A stretch of 64,000 nucleotides of DNA, from the NCBI GenBank assembly GCA_003956705.1, contig QZCP01000790.1:124001-188000 (forward strand), read 5' to 3'. The DNA comes from Brevipalpus yothersi. Taxonomy: Eukaryota > Arthropoda > Arachnida > Trombidiformes > Tenuipalpidae. A program made the position numbers and the translations under genes. Under the pieces are notes generated by a model. It worked only from the letters and a program-made list of their open reading frames with translations. It searched no databases and was not told where the DNA came from. The first letter of the stretch is position 1, and each line of letters begins with the position of its first letter. Below, piece by piece: positions 22,384 through 33,489 of this stretch.

Positions 22384-24249
22384 TCAATCGGTTGAAACGG
22401 CCTTCCCTGGGCTCAAATATCGGCTCAAACTTTCAACTCTAGATTGTTCTGTTTTACTGATTTTGAATGAAGACCTTGCCATAGACTGCATAGTCAATGG
22501 ACTAGAACTAGTCATCGAGGACATGGTACTATTTTGATCTTCCTTACGCTTTTTTGCCATACAGACACAGGTCCCAATTAGCAACCCAACTACAGCGGTC
22601 ATGACAAGGGTTGTGAAGGCATATATCAGTATGATCATAAAAATTGATCGCTCCTGTGGAATAGTGGTGAATGGAGTGACCATTGTGTATGCCCCACGCT
22701 TGATGAAAATTTTAGCATCTTTAAAATTGATATCATTCACTCTCACCAGGTAAGAACCATTATAAACAGCATCGTATGATTTGCCATCAAGTGTGACCCA
22801 AACTTTCTCTCCACCTTCTTCATTCAGTTCATGGGGCAGCTTGATGGTAAGCTGATAGTATGAGCTCATATTTTTCACCATAGCAATTACATTGGAAAAG
22901 CATGGAGCTGGAGGGTTCGCAGAATTATTTCCTTTCTTGATACAATGTGAAGATTTCCATTGACATTCGAAAGCTCCATACAGAGTGCAGAGAGGACATG
23001 ATGAAAAATATTCACAATCGAGGAGTCTGAATTGATGTGTTTCGCCCATGAAATCCCATCGGATGAGGGTGAAGTTGTCGAAATTCCAATTGGCTGAATA
23101 ATACACCACCCAATTGGAACCAATCTGTCCACCCTTACAACTAGCTCCACGCTTACTGAGATCACATCTAAAATCTTGATCACTGTTGATATATGCCAAT
23201 ATAGTGGTCTTGAAGGAGAGACCAACAGTGTATGTCTCAAATTCTCCGATGGCGGGGCTATCGTAATTCAAACATGGTGTGGGTGTGTTGAAATAGAATA
23301 AGGGAATCCCTTCTGAGCAGTTCTCTCCGTCATTCCATGATTCTTTGTCTTTATTTTGGATGAATGGCTCAAACTTTAGAAAATAAGATGGATATTTATT
23401 CTGGCTTTCACACTGGCGAATGCCTTCATCCAATGTTTTTACAGCATCTTTGAGCTTTATGGAGCGTATTTCAGATTCTTTCGCTTGGTATTCAGTATGA
23501 GCGAAATATAGAATCGGATCTGGATCGGTTGGTAAAAAGTCTAATACCTTTTTTCCGTCCACGAAAAAGCTCGAAATGTAAGTATATTTCTTGTCAATAT
23601 TTTCAGGCAGACTTTTTAGACGTATGATAAGAATATTAGTAATTGTGTTAGTGTAGCACAAAAATAATTGGCTGTCCCATTCAAATATTTGACTAATCTC
23701 CCACCATACTAGGGGCAATATTTGAATATCAAGAATACCCAACCACTTGAACTCTGGAGAATCTGATAATCTCATGGCATACAAGGCAAAGTTTTTAGAA
23801 GAAGGACCAATTTTGGGTTCATATATCCAAAAACCATGATTGCTCATCGGTCCATATTGAGAACTTCCTTTCTCCTGTTTCCGAGGCACCTCTTCACCTG
23901 GAATCTTGATGAAAGCTTGGGTTCCAACGTAATAAAGTGCCCAGCCTTCAAATGGTCTGAGAATGATGACCTCGTACCGTAATGCTGTACTTGCGTCTGT
24001 ATTGAAAATCAAGGATACATTTCCATCATAATGAATTTCAGTTGTTTTGGTTGATAATTGGACGATTCGCTCAATTCGAGCTGTTGCATAACCAAATTTA
24101 ACTATGTTTTTATTGCTGTTAGAATGAAATAATCGAAAATTGGTCAAGATAACGAATTGAGAGAGAAACAAATTTAATGCGATCATAATCGATCGGAAAA
24201 TGTTCGATACCTCGAAGATGAGTAAAGCATATTGTTCACCTAGTTTCAT
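22384..24249 (-). CDS. PSI-domain single-pass surface protein, copy 1 (intact)
   Basis: One exon, 621 residues from the ATG at 24249. A shorter start at Met22 (24186) would give a better signal peptide (MIALNLFLSQFVILTNFRLF) and would fit the shorter N-termini of copies 4-6. The ectodomain of about 490 residues has landmarks FEGWALYY, SNHGFWIYE, FKWLGILDI and DPDPILYF. A PSI-type cysteine cluster starts at about residue 412: DCEYFSSCPLCTLYGAFECQW, then spaced Cys. After it comes a short beta-rich, possibly Ig/IPT-like part (KLPHELNE...FIKRGAYTMV). A membrane helix follows at about 541-566, then a Lys/Arg stop-transfer and a Ser-rich tail ending YLSPGKAVSTD. The order resembles plexin-type ectodomains; whether the N-terminal half is a true Sema propeller needs profile or structure comparison. 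Function unknown. Confidence 0.75.
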   Translation of the reverse strand: MKLGEQYALLIFEVSNIFRSIMIALNLFLSQFVILTNFRLFHSNSNKNIVKFGYATARIERIVQLSTKTTEIHYDGNVSLIFNTDASTALRYEVIILRPFEGWALYYVGTQAFIKIPGEEVPRKQEKGSSQYGPMSNHGFWIYEPKIGPSSKNFALYAMRLSDSPEFKWLGILDIQILPLVWWEISQIFEWDSQLFLCYTNTITNILIIRLKSLPENIDKKYTYISSFFVDGKKVLDFLPTDPDPILYFAHTEYQAKESEIRSIKLKDAVKTLDEGIRQCESQNKYPSYFLKFEPFIQNKDKESWNDGENCSEGIPLFYFNTPTPCLNYDSPAIGEFETYTVGLSFKTTILAYINSDQDFRCDLSKRGASCKGGQIGSNWVVYYSANWNFDNFTLIRWDFMGETHQFRLLDCEYFSSCPLCTLYGAFECQWKSSHCIKKGNNSANPPAPCFSNVIAMVKNMSSYYQLTIKLPHELNEEGGEKVWVTLDGKSYDAVYNGSYLVRVNDINFKDAKIFIKRGAYTMVTPFTTIPQERSIFMIILIYAFTTLVMTAVVGLLIGTCVCMAKKRKEDQNSTMSSMTSSSPLTMQSMARSSFKISKTEQSRVESLSRYLSPGKAVSTD

Positions 24250-24592
24250 GAGAAACAGTTTGAAAATATTTCAACAATTGAATTTAAAATAATATCCTGG
24301 TTCATATATCTCTCTTCCTGAGGACCCGAACTGGTTGATACTTTACACTCAAGCAGATTAACACACGATTGATAACTTTTCAATCAACTAATTGCTGATG
24401 CAATTCTTACTTTTCAGTGGGCAACCTTTCACCTAGGGTCAAAGTCTAGCATCACTAAAATTTTGAGTATAGATGGTTTTCGGAGGCAAAATTGAGATCA
24501 TTTTATTTATTTTTAAACTAAATAATATATTACATTAAATTTGAAATGATAATACAAATGATTTGACAAAATTGGAAGAAATCAGACTCAAT
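24250..24592. other. upstream region of PSI copy 1, duplicated at 42566-42914
   Basis: Contains no gene. The bases from 24249 to about 24640 recur almost unchanged at 42580-42965 (for example CCTGAGGACCCGAACTGG). It therefore holds the promoter of copy 1 and the 3' flank of the neighbouring PSI copy. Confidence 0.6.
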
Positions 24593-24915
24593 CAGCTGGA
24601 ACAGGCTTCTCTGGATTCAAATATTTGCTCATACTCTCAACTCCAGATTGAGATTCACTAACTATAAATGCAGGCCTCTTCGGAGATTGTAAAACAAATT
24701 GACTAGTACTTGTGAACGAAGATTGACCATTGCATTTGCCCCACGCCTGATGATAATACCAGCCTTTTCAAAACTGATTTTTTTTGCTCTCATCAGGTAA
24801 GTACTATTGATGTATTCGACATTAGGATATTCTTTGCCAACAAGTGTAACTGAAACTTTTTCTCCTGCTTGCTCGTTCAGTATGTGGGGCAACTTTATTA
24901 CAATTTCGTAGTATC
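24593..24915 (-). pseudogene. truncated 3' end of a PSI-family gene
   Basis: Matches the C-terminal end of the PSI pseudogene at 42915-44839: the tail, part of the region before the membrane helix, and KLPHILNE. An internal deletion of about 150 bp removes the helix (equivalent to about 43050-43198). The match stops abruptly near 24915, where receptor-relic sequence begins. This is a duplication breakpoint, not an independent gene. Confidence 0.75.
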
Positions 24916-25209
24916 AGAGTTGAGATGGATGACTCTTTCGATATTCGGATTTTGGAAGTCATTCTCGTTTAGAGAGCCTCTAGTGTTTCCCTGAAGACCT
25001 GTCAGATTTTCGATTTGATCGTTATGTGAAAGATTCTGAACACCAAAATTCATGTAAATATCTGAACCACCCAGAGTTCTCTTTCCATTGCAATAGAGGA
25101 AGATTCAAAGATGAAGCATAGATGTGAAAATATTCCACTATCCAATTGATTGGCCAATTGTTATGGACTTTTTGCTACTTTCAATCACAATCAATACAAT
25201 CCTTTGATG
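24916..25209 (+). pseudogene. second copy of the receptor-C-type relic
   Basis: From CAGAGTTGAGATGG onward it follows 21970-22264, including TTCTGAACACCAAAATT and ATTCCACTATCCAATTGATT. It ends at GATG (25206-25209), the target site of the LTR element. In copy 1 the sequence continues uninterrupted through GATG at 22261-22264. Confidence 0.75.
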
Positions 25210-25538
25210 TATAATTTGAGCACAAGAAATCAAATCGAATCATTTTATTTAATCACAAAAAAGTAGCCCAAAAGGCAACCAAACTTAAGATTTTCATCAG
25301 CCAAAAGGCAATTCACTAGCAACTTGGGTTTTTCAAGTTAACGCTTACGGTGTTCATTTCGAACTGCCCTTCTTTGTGTGAAGCTCTTCTTCAACGGTCA
25401 CAATCCGAAAACCCTGGAGCAAGCTTGTCCCGGGACGGTTGCCGTTTCTTGGAATTTGAGTGTCCCAAAGGACTGAGGTTGAATAGGAGGAGAGCGAAAG
25501 AGAGAGCGAGAAAGGAAAGCAGAGAACTAAACCTTACA
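25210..25538 (-). repeat. 3' LTR of the outer retrotransposon
   Basis: 329 bp, TGTAAGG...TTATA in element orientation. I see only two substitutions against the other LTR by eye, so insertion was recent. Confidence 0.9.
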
Positions 25539-25660
25539 TCCCCACACTTCAGGGGCGTACAGGTAGTGTATAATCGTACATAATATAAGATAATTAGAGA
25601 AAAAAAATCATTAACATAAATATGCATGGTTACATAGAAAGGGAGTACAATGCTTGTTGT

Positions 25661-28620
25661 TCATTGGATTACGAATGGTGACATTTGATGTGAGTTTACT
25701 ATATTATGAATTCTAAGGTTTTTCTTTGTATCAATTTCATACGAATTATCGGATAGTTTTTCGATTATTCTGGATGGTCCACTTCTTCGGGTGGCTAACT
25801 TTCCCAGAGACTTATTCTCAATCATTATCAAATCATCTACATTGAATGAATGGTTTTTGTGCTTATCATCATAATATTTTTTGTTCATATTATGTGAATT
25901 TTTAGAGTTTTCGAGAGCTAATTTCCTGGCTTCATCTAAGTTTGGTTTGTCTTCTGGAGAATTTTCATACTTAGAATAGCCAGTGAGTAAGAATTTTGGA
26001 GAGAACTTGGTGGATGAATGCATAGTGTTATTGTATTCATGGATTGATTGAAAAGCCATGGAATTTTTCCTTCATATTCATAATTCTTACATCTCATCAT
26101 ATCAATGATAGTTTGATTAACTCTTTCCACCATGCCATTGCTTTTCGGGCAATAAGCTGGAATGAGTTTGAATTGAATATTCTTTTCTTTCAGAAAGGAT
26201 CGAAAACTTTTCGAAACTATTCCAGGATAGTTATCAGAGATGAGAATTTTTGGAGTATCTATGATCAAAATATTTTCGAGTAATTTTCGAAAATCATTGG
26301 CCTTTTGAGTTTTTGATGGTCTACACCAAACGAATCGTGTAAAATGATCAATTGCGAGATGCAAATATTTCAACTTCGATTGGTAGCCTTCGAGTCCACC
26401 CACAGTATCAATTGAAATGATTTCTAGTGGATTTTGGGCCGGTCCTGTGATTAACAGAGTGCCAATCTTTGGCCTCCTCTTTATCTTATTTATTGAACAC
26501 GTTTTACATGTGTCAACATATGACTTGATGTCAGTGGTCATATCAGGCCAAAAATAAGATTTCGATATCATTTGAAGCATCTTTTCTTACTCCAATATGC
26601 CCAAATTGATGATGAAATTCATCAATCATCTTGGCTTGTAGTGATAATGGTGTATAATATCGAGTGAATAGACCTTTTTTCTTGACTGAAAAATCTTCAT
26701 TGTTTTTTCCTATGGGAGTGGTATTCCCTCCTTTTTTTCTTCATCTTGAGCCTTTTTCAAATCATTTTTACAAATGAGATTGACAATTTTCAAATGATCA
26801 TCATGATGAAAATCTAAATCGATCGGTGATCGAGAAAGAGCATCGGTTCCGATATTTTGACCTCCTGGTCGATATTTGATCTGAAAATCGTATTGGCTTA
26901 ATTTCAGTGCCCATTTGAATAGTCTTGATCGAGGTTTTTTGATTTTATTCAGCCATTGCAAGGCGAGATGATCCGTGATCACTATGAAATTTTTACCATA
27001 CAAATAATGATGCCAGTAATCCAGTGCATCCACTACTGCTGAACATTCGAGCTCACATGGGTCGTAATTCGATTCATATGGTAGTAATTTTCTTGAAAAA
27101 TATGCAACTGGATGGAAGTGTTTATTGGCATCTTCTTGTTTCAAAACAGCTCCTATTTCTATCTTCGATGCATCCGTTTTGACTTGACATATTTTTTCGG
27201 GATCGAAAATCATTAAAATTGGTGCTGAGGTAAGAATCTCTTTGATTTTTTCGAAAGCTTTCACACAATTCTCATCCTATTTGAAAACAGTTTCATTTTT
27301 GAGGAGATTAAAAAGCGGAAATAGAATTTTTGTTACATCCGGTATGAATTTTCGATAATAATTGATCTTACCCAACAATCTTTGTAGAGCTTTCTTACAA
27401 TTCGGAGTTGGAAACTTTAATATGGCAGCTACATTATCATTCAACGGGGATATGTGATTCAAACTTATCCTATGCCCTAAATAATCAACTTCATTGACAG
27501 CGAATCTACATTTTGATAACTTTAATTTTATTCCCTCAACTCGGAGAGCGGAAAATAAAGCTTCCAGATGGATCAAATGTTTTTTGAAGCTATCAGAATG
27601 GATCAAAAAATCATCGATATAATTGTGACAAAACTCTTGTAGATTATGTTTCTCTATAATTCGATACATGATTCTAGAGAAAATAGCTGAGCTGTTTCGA
27701 TATCCAAAGGCTAATCTCAGGAATTCGAAGTGACCTCTCGAGCTAACGAAAGCTAATTTAGAAGTATCTTTTTCTCTTACCTTAATGTGCCAAAAACCTG
27801 ATGAAATATCAATAGTTGAGAAAATTGAACTGCCATGTAACCTATCCAGAATATCTTCGATTCTGGGAAACGGATAACTATCCACAATTGAAATTTCATT
27901 AAGTTTTCAAAAATCGATACATAATCTTGATTTTTCACCCTCATCTTTCTTTGTGACCAAAGTTATTGGAGCTGAATATGGGGAGTTCGAGTGTCTAATG
28001 ATATTGAATTTCAACAACTGTTTGATTCGTTCATCAATTGTTTTTTGATCTGATTCTGAGCAACGATAAGGTCTTAAGCTGATTGGCATATCGGATGTTA
28101 AGTTGATCTGAGCTTCATCAATTTTCACTTTACCAATATCATATTTGTGTTTGGAAAATATATCGGAAAATTCGGTGGGTAAATTTTGAATCGGATCATT
28201 TTCTACGCTGTTTACTGATGAAGCTGTTTGATTTGGAATCTGATCAATTGTTGTGGTCACCTCTTCACCCAGTAAGGTAAGTGATTGAGTAATCAGATCA
28301 TCTTCTTCTAGCTTGAGCCTAAATTTTTTCCGATTATCTAATCCCAAAATGATTGGATGAATACTCGACTTGACCACGTGGAACTGTATACTTTCTGTGA
28401 TTAATCCTATGGTAACTAATGCTGTTGTATAGCCTGAACATTCAGAGAGAGCATCAAAACCTCTAATCTCTATTCTAGTTGGAACAATGGAGAGGTTCAA
28501 TTTTGGGAGAAGATGAAAAGAAATAATGGATATATTGGCTCCCGTATCGAATAAAATTGGAACGATATTATTGTTTATGATGGCTCTGAGAATGATGAGT
28601 GAAGAATATTCAGGCTTCAC
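25661..28620 (-). pseudogene. outer element pol: protease, reverse transcriptase, RNase H, integrase
   Basis: In order on the minus strand: protease with DTGA (near 28550), reverse transcriptase with YIDD (near 27620), RNase H (TDASK near 27165 and TDHLALQWL), integrase with an HHCC-type zinc region, core D (SIDTVGG), D (ISDNYPG) and E (MVERVNQ), and a GPY/F-like C-terminus. The domain order protease-RT-RNase H-integrase defines Ty3/gypsy. In-frame stops lie near 27892 (TGA) and 27276 (TAG). Breaks also fall between RNase H and integrase (26581-26709) and within integrase (25936-26059). Inactive. Confidence 0.88.
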
Positions 28621-29140
28621 TAGTTTAACACTTTGGGGGCTTGAGGTTTAGAAGGGAAAGAGAGAGGTTTGAATTTTTTGGCTGGATTTGAATTTGAATT
28701 GGCATTCTTCGGATTGAACCAACAATCATATGTATAATGCATACGATTTGGGTGCCCTTTCTCAGCACAAATTTTGCATGGATTTGGAGCTATTTTTCTT
28801 TTGGAAGAAAATTGCTTCCTTGGCTCATGATTCATGGGCAGATTTTTTGAAACTTCACTCAATTTGAGATTAGTTTCCGCTTGTCTAGCGATGTTGTAAA
28901 ACTCATCCATAGTTGGTGGTTTTATGGTGGTGAAGAAGGAGGACAGTGATGGTGGCAAGCCATCAATCATCAACGTGACGGTTTGAACTTCAGTAAGTTC
29001 TGCATTCATTCCAAGTTCTCTCTTTTTCTCGAAATAAATTTTTATCCCTTTCTGCGAATCATACTTGAGTCTACAAAACTCTACCAATGGATCAACTAAC
29101 TTGATATCGAAACGTTTTAAGAATAATTCTTTCATATCAG
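28620..29140 (-). pseudogene. outer element gag, C-terminal part with zinc knuckle
   Basis: Begins directly at the nested insertion point and continues the gag frame of 33752-34084. It has a capsid-like region (FLKRFD, then EVQTVTLMIDGLPPSL) and a Cys/His cluster CKICAEKGH...CW of nucleocapsid type. The gag gene was split by the nested insertion. Description only. Confidence 0.75.
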
Positions 29141-29399
29141 TGCAACCGAGAATTCGATCACATTATGAACAAAACGATTTGAACAACATTAAGTCGAGTA
29201 GTTGAGTGTTATATTTGATTTTTGAAACATTGTATATCTATTCACAAGTGAGGCAGAGAGAGAGAGAGAGAGAGACATACACACATACAGAGAGAGAGAG
29301 AAAGAGAAGAACTCAGTTCTCTTCTAACCCTTTTAAGGTTAGCCTGAATACTTTCCAACATTCCTCGACTAGCAAGTCACAGTCTATTTTTGACTTGCA
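29141..29399 (-). repeat. 3' LTR of the nested element
   Basis: Contains a (GA)n microsatellite and TACACACATACAGAGA. Direct repeat of 33490-33746. Confidence 0.9.
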
Positions 29400-29827
29400 T
29401 CTTATCCCTCTTCCCCCATTGAAATGTCCTCATTTCATCAAGCTTAATATCAATTATTAGAACGATTTCCACTACATATATACGTGTACATCATAGACAA
29501 GACAACATCAGAGCAGAAAAACAATTAAACTCGTATAAGATTATCAATCAATCTGGATGATTGGTGGTTCAGAAAGATCCACAGGCTGCCATACTAACAA
29601 TTGGTTAAACACTAAATATGTCATTTCAACTGGATAGAGATAATTTTCTAATCTCCAAAGAGCTTCAATCTTTTTTTCTATCACATGAGTTTCACCGACT
29701 TCTTGAGTTTTTTCCATTAAGTTTCTTTTCGTTTGTATCACCCCAATCACTTCGTCACATTCTCTTTTTCTTTTCCCAGAATATCTTCCAATCTATCCAG
29801 ATCCAAACTGAACTGAGGACCATTTAG

Positions 29828-30058
29828 TCATCTAACCATTATTATGGTCCGTGGCTCAACCATTAGTTCCATTAATTCAGATTGAGAGAGAGTAACTACA
29901 TATGAACCATCAACTTTCAAAATTACATCACCAGATCTCTTGTGATACAAGAATTGATTTTTTTCATAGCCACCCTCTATTTCATTGAAGGTAAAAACAT
30001 GATTTTTGATGCGATACCGGTTTTCCCACCATGGCGTGAAGTTGACAAGCGTTGGCAT
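29828..30058 (-). CDS. nested element third frame, probable downstream exon
   Basis: 76 residues starting MPTLVNFTPWWENRY. The bases just before the ATG end in TTTCATTACAG, a good splice acceptor, so this may be an exon of a spliced transcript rather than its own gene. The second half (DVILKVDGSYVVTLSQSELMELM) resembles the repeated unit of the ORF at 30114-31229. A further broken continuation lies near 29544-29780. Confidence 0.4.
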   Translation of the reverse strand: MPTLVNFTPWWENRYRIKNHVFTFNEIEGGYEKNQFLYHKRSGDVILKVDGSYVVTLSQSELMELMVEPRTIIMVR

Positions 30059-30113
30059 GTTCTGTAATGAAATTAGTTAGAATGTTCGGATAAATTTTGA
30101 CTAATCTACTGGA

Positions 30114-31229
30114 TTATGATAACACAACAATTATGATTCGAATATTCTTTTTTAGTAGAGAAGCAAAGAGTCTTGAAATATTCATAACCAGCAATGAATA
30201 ACAATTGAATCGAAAGAGAGCATCAATAGGAGGATGATTCTGTTGAGATTCCAATGAATTTCTCAGATCGAAAGGTTCGGAGACAGTTTCATTTTGTCCA
30301 TCAAGTTTTGTGTTCAATTTTACTCTTGAATGTTTTCCAAGACCAACCTTACGATAATGATCTTTGGATCTCTTCCACTGAGCAAACAAAGCTGGATTGT
30401 GAATCCAATCAACAATAATCACCATGATAACGAATACCAAAAGCATCACAAATCCATTCCCATAACTTATCGAATAATATTCCTTTTGGAACAACTTATC
30501 AACAAATCCTATAGAGTCACACTTTTCATCGATTGAACATTCATTTGAGTCCAAAATTTTGGATGAGTATCCTCCTTCGAAGATCAAATCACGAGCTTCT
30601 TCTCTTGTACAGTATTTCACACAAATTGTTCCATTTAACACGATCACATTGTTGTAATAGTTCATTTCATCGAACGTAGCCACATATTGACCCATCAAAC
30701 TTTGATGATAGCTGATCATCATCACAATCTCATCGTTTATCTCCATCAGCTCACTTGCGTGAACTATGGACTCTCGTTCCCCTGTTGGACAATGTGTTAC
30801 ATAGATTATTTCTTTCTTTACAGTCGAATCATCATCGAATTTTAACTCTTCAACCGTAGGCGCAAAATAGACCATCAAATTTTGATAGAATTTCATCACC
30901 ACCATTGATTCACTTTTCATTTCCACAATCTCACCGGTATAAACCATATGATTTGCTTCCAAGAAAGTTTCTTTGTCTTTTTCCTTTTCCTCTCTCCTAT
31001 CTTCTTGTTTTACATCTTGAATATCTCTACTAACGAATATGAGAGAATCTTTATCAGTAGGAAAGAAGGTAGAACTTCTGCGAGGAAATTCATCAACTTG
31101 AGCTCGTTGCCAATCTCCACAGATAAGCATCGAAGTGAAAGTAGGACCATTGGTGCTTAACATTGAGTCAACTAGTTGAGAATCATCTTGTCCGCTGCCG
31201 ATGAAATTTTCATTCTCATCAATATTCAT
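30114..31229 (-). CDS. nested element second ORF, duplicated domain plus membrane segment, unknown function
   Basis: 371 residues starting inside the gag stop (ATGA overlap). Two tandem units of about 50-60 residues recur (MVYTGEIVEM... ending YVTHC, and IVHASELMEI... ending VKYC), each with alternating hydrophobic strands. Then come a Cys pair and one strong membrane segment near 255-277 (GFVMLLVFVIMVIIVDWI), followed by a basic region. An acidic or basic Glu/Lys stretch lies near 75-90. No polymerase, protease or integrase motif. Position and membrane segment would fit an envelope-like or captured host protein, but I recognise neither. Confidence 0.6.
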   Translation of the reverse strand: MNIDENENFIGSGQDDSQLVDSMLSTNGPTFTSMLICGDWQRAQVDEFPRRSSTFFPTDKDSLIFVSRDIQDVKQEDRREEKEKDKETFLEANHMVYTGEIVEMKSESMVVMKFYQNLMVYFAPTVEELKFDDDSTVKKEIIYVTHCPTGERESIVHASELMEINDEIVMMISYHQSLMGQYVATFDEMNYYNNVIVLNGTICVKYCTREEARDLIFEGGYSSKILDSNECSIDEKCDSIGFVDKLFQKEYYSISYGNGFVMLLVFVIMVIIVDWIHNPALFAQWKRSKDHYRKVGLGKHSRVKLNTKLDGQNETVSEPFDLRNSLESQQNHPPIDALFRFNCYSLLVMNISRLFASLLKKNIRIIIVVLS

Positions 31230-32113
31230 ACACTGACCATCATCATCGAGATCACCATCAGTGAAACCATTGATACCATTTCCATTTCCACCGACCCCAC
31301 TATCTGTATCACCATAACTCGCCTGTAGAAATTTCCATCATTCATCTCCTCATCTTGCATTCTCAACTCACATTCCCTAATTTTATGCCCTTCACTGTGG
31401 CAATAATAACAAACAATTCTCTTTCTAATTGAATTTTGACTATTTGATCCTCTTGAAATATTGTTCACCTTATCAGTTAAATCTTTTATATTTTTGTTCA
31501 TACTCTCGATTATTTGAATCACATTATTATCATTTCTATCAACCAATTTCACTTCAGTTTGATTCTGATAAAAACATCCAACTTTTTGAGCTGCTATGAC
31601 AAGTTCTTCAATTGTCTGAGGATCCATAATGGCAATTTTCCCTTTTAATCCTTCATCCAAGCCTTTTCTGATAAAGAAAAGCTTTCTGACTTCATCCATA
31701 TTCTTATCAAACTTCTCACACAAATATTTCATCCGATAAATATAGGCATAACTAGGCTCATTCGTTCGTTGCTTATTATTCGTTATCTCTTTGAAAAATA
31801 CTGATGGATAATCTTGAGACACCATTATTCTCATCATTTCATTCCTCACTTTCTCATAAGTATCCAAAAGTTTACCAGGACCTATCATATGTTTTGTTGC
31901 TTTGTACCAAGCTTTAGCACCACCTCTCAGATAAACTGGAAGAGAGACTAAACGATTATAGTTCGTCCAGCCTAATCTAGTTGTAATTTCTTCATAATTA
32001 TCCAACCATTCGATAACATCGTCGTGAATATGATTTCCAGAAAAATATGGAATTGAATTCCCATCTTCACCTCTAGTAGTGGTGATAAAATTATTTGAAA
32101 AGTTATTCAACAT
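31226..32113 (-). CDS. nested element gag with CCHC zinc knuckle
   Basis: 295 residues, uninterrupted. The capsid-like part has IEWLDNYEEITTRLGW and LRGGAKAWYKA, typical of retrotransposon gag (W..F/L spacing). A possible coiled coil lies near 205-225, and a perfect CCHC knuckle CYYCHSEGHKIREC (C-x2-C-x4-H-x4-C) follows near residue 240. Its stop overlaps the next start as ATGA (31229-31226). It binds element RNA and forms particles in related elements. It is unrelated in sequence to the outer element's gag at this level of inspection. Confidence 0.8.
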   Translation of the reverse strand: MLNNFSNNFITTTRGEDGNSIPYFSGNHIHDDVIEWLDNYEEITTRLGWTNYNRLVSLPVYLRGGAKAWYKATKHMIGPGKLLDTYEKVRNEMMRIMVSQDYPSVFFKEITNNKQRTNEPSYAYIYRMKYLCEKFDKNMDEVRKLFFIRKGLDEGLKGKIAIMDPQTIEELVIAAQKVGCFYQNQTEVKLVDRNDNNVIQIIESMNKNIKDLTDKVNNISRGSNSQNSIRKRIVCYYCHSEGHKIRECELRMQDEEMNDGNFYRRVMVIQIVGSVEMEMVSMVSLMVISMMMVSV

Positions 32114-33489
32114 TATAGATTCTTCATCAGCTTTTAGCTGGCTTACAAAATAATTAAAGTAAATTGATCAATTGAAATGCTTCCATATCTCAACATTACA
32201 CACAGTAGAACCATTAAGAATAACCAGATTAAACCAAAATCAAAATATATATCTCATACACGCATAAGAGCAACAAAATTTAGCATCATTTGATTCAAAT
32301 AAATAAATTCTGAATAATTCTCAAATTCTTTCAATGGTTTACTGACTGTGTCTTTGAATCAAAATTTAAAACACACACATACATAGTTTTTTTAATTATT
32401 AATGAAGTTCACTCGATTTTTCGAATAGTTTTGCACAATTGAGATGTTGAGAATCGATTACGATAGGCTAATATCATTATCATGTCCATTCACTTGGACA
32501 TGAAACGATCAAAATAAGACGACAAGTTGACCAGAGAGAATGAAAGAAGAATGAAAGTGAAATCCATTCTGGGAAGTTGGATAATTCGTTTGCATAGGTG
32601 AATGATGATTCATCAAAGAGATACAAATTATAGGACCGAACATCCATCAATTACCATGAAATGGATTGAAATAAATAAAATTGAGTCATTATCAAATGAA
32701 AATTGATCGATAGTGACCATAGTTATATTTGTCCATCATGAATCAGACGAAAACTGTAAATGTGTGTATAGCGTGATTGGAAGGGTAAAACTTGAGAATT
32801 ATTTAAACCCGAAACTGAATCTCTTCTCTTTTCAGCCAATTCCGTAATACTTACAGCGATGGTTCAGAAGTTTCACTGAGAAAGATGATAGTTTCACCCT
32901 AGAGAGTTAAGCTGCTGACAGTAAGCAAATGTGGAGGAAGCTTTCTATTTTTATCAATCAGTAGTCTTTCGTATATTGAAAATTCTAATAACTGAATGTC
33001 AAGGTTATTCTGTGTTCACTTCCCTGAAATACATTTGAACCAGTTTTTTTCGAAGGTCGAATTGTCTAACGAACATTCGATCTGCTTCCGATTATCTAGC
33101 ATATTCGATTCGTATTGTTTAATATAACCCATTAAATCAATCGAGCTGTTGCCATTCACTTGGTACTCAGCTCATTGAAATAAGCAAGAAGAATTACAAT
33201 CAGAAGAATATCAGATAGATTCTCATGCAAATAGGAAGAATACTGATGATAAATTCCACTCCTTCAATAATTGAAAATAGCTTACCACAGAACAATTTCA
33301 AAAAAGTCTGATTCGAGCAACCAATAACAATTTTTCCGAATAACCAATTACCGGTAACGATAGAATCTCATTGAACGAATCTCATTGTGGTGATTATCGA
33401 AGCATCAAATTGTTAATATTGATCAACATTATTCTCATAATTTAAAACACCAGATCAAATCAACTCAATCCTCACAGGAGGCTCCAAAA
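32114..33489. other. untranslated leader of the nested element
   Basis: About 1.4 kb between its 5' LTR and gag with no supported frame; probably packaging and leader sequence. Confidence 0.5.

Noticed and set aside
29206..29460. 84-codon frame at the nested LTR
   Set aside because: It translates the LTR microsatellite; no coding evidence.
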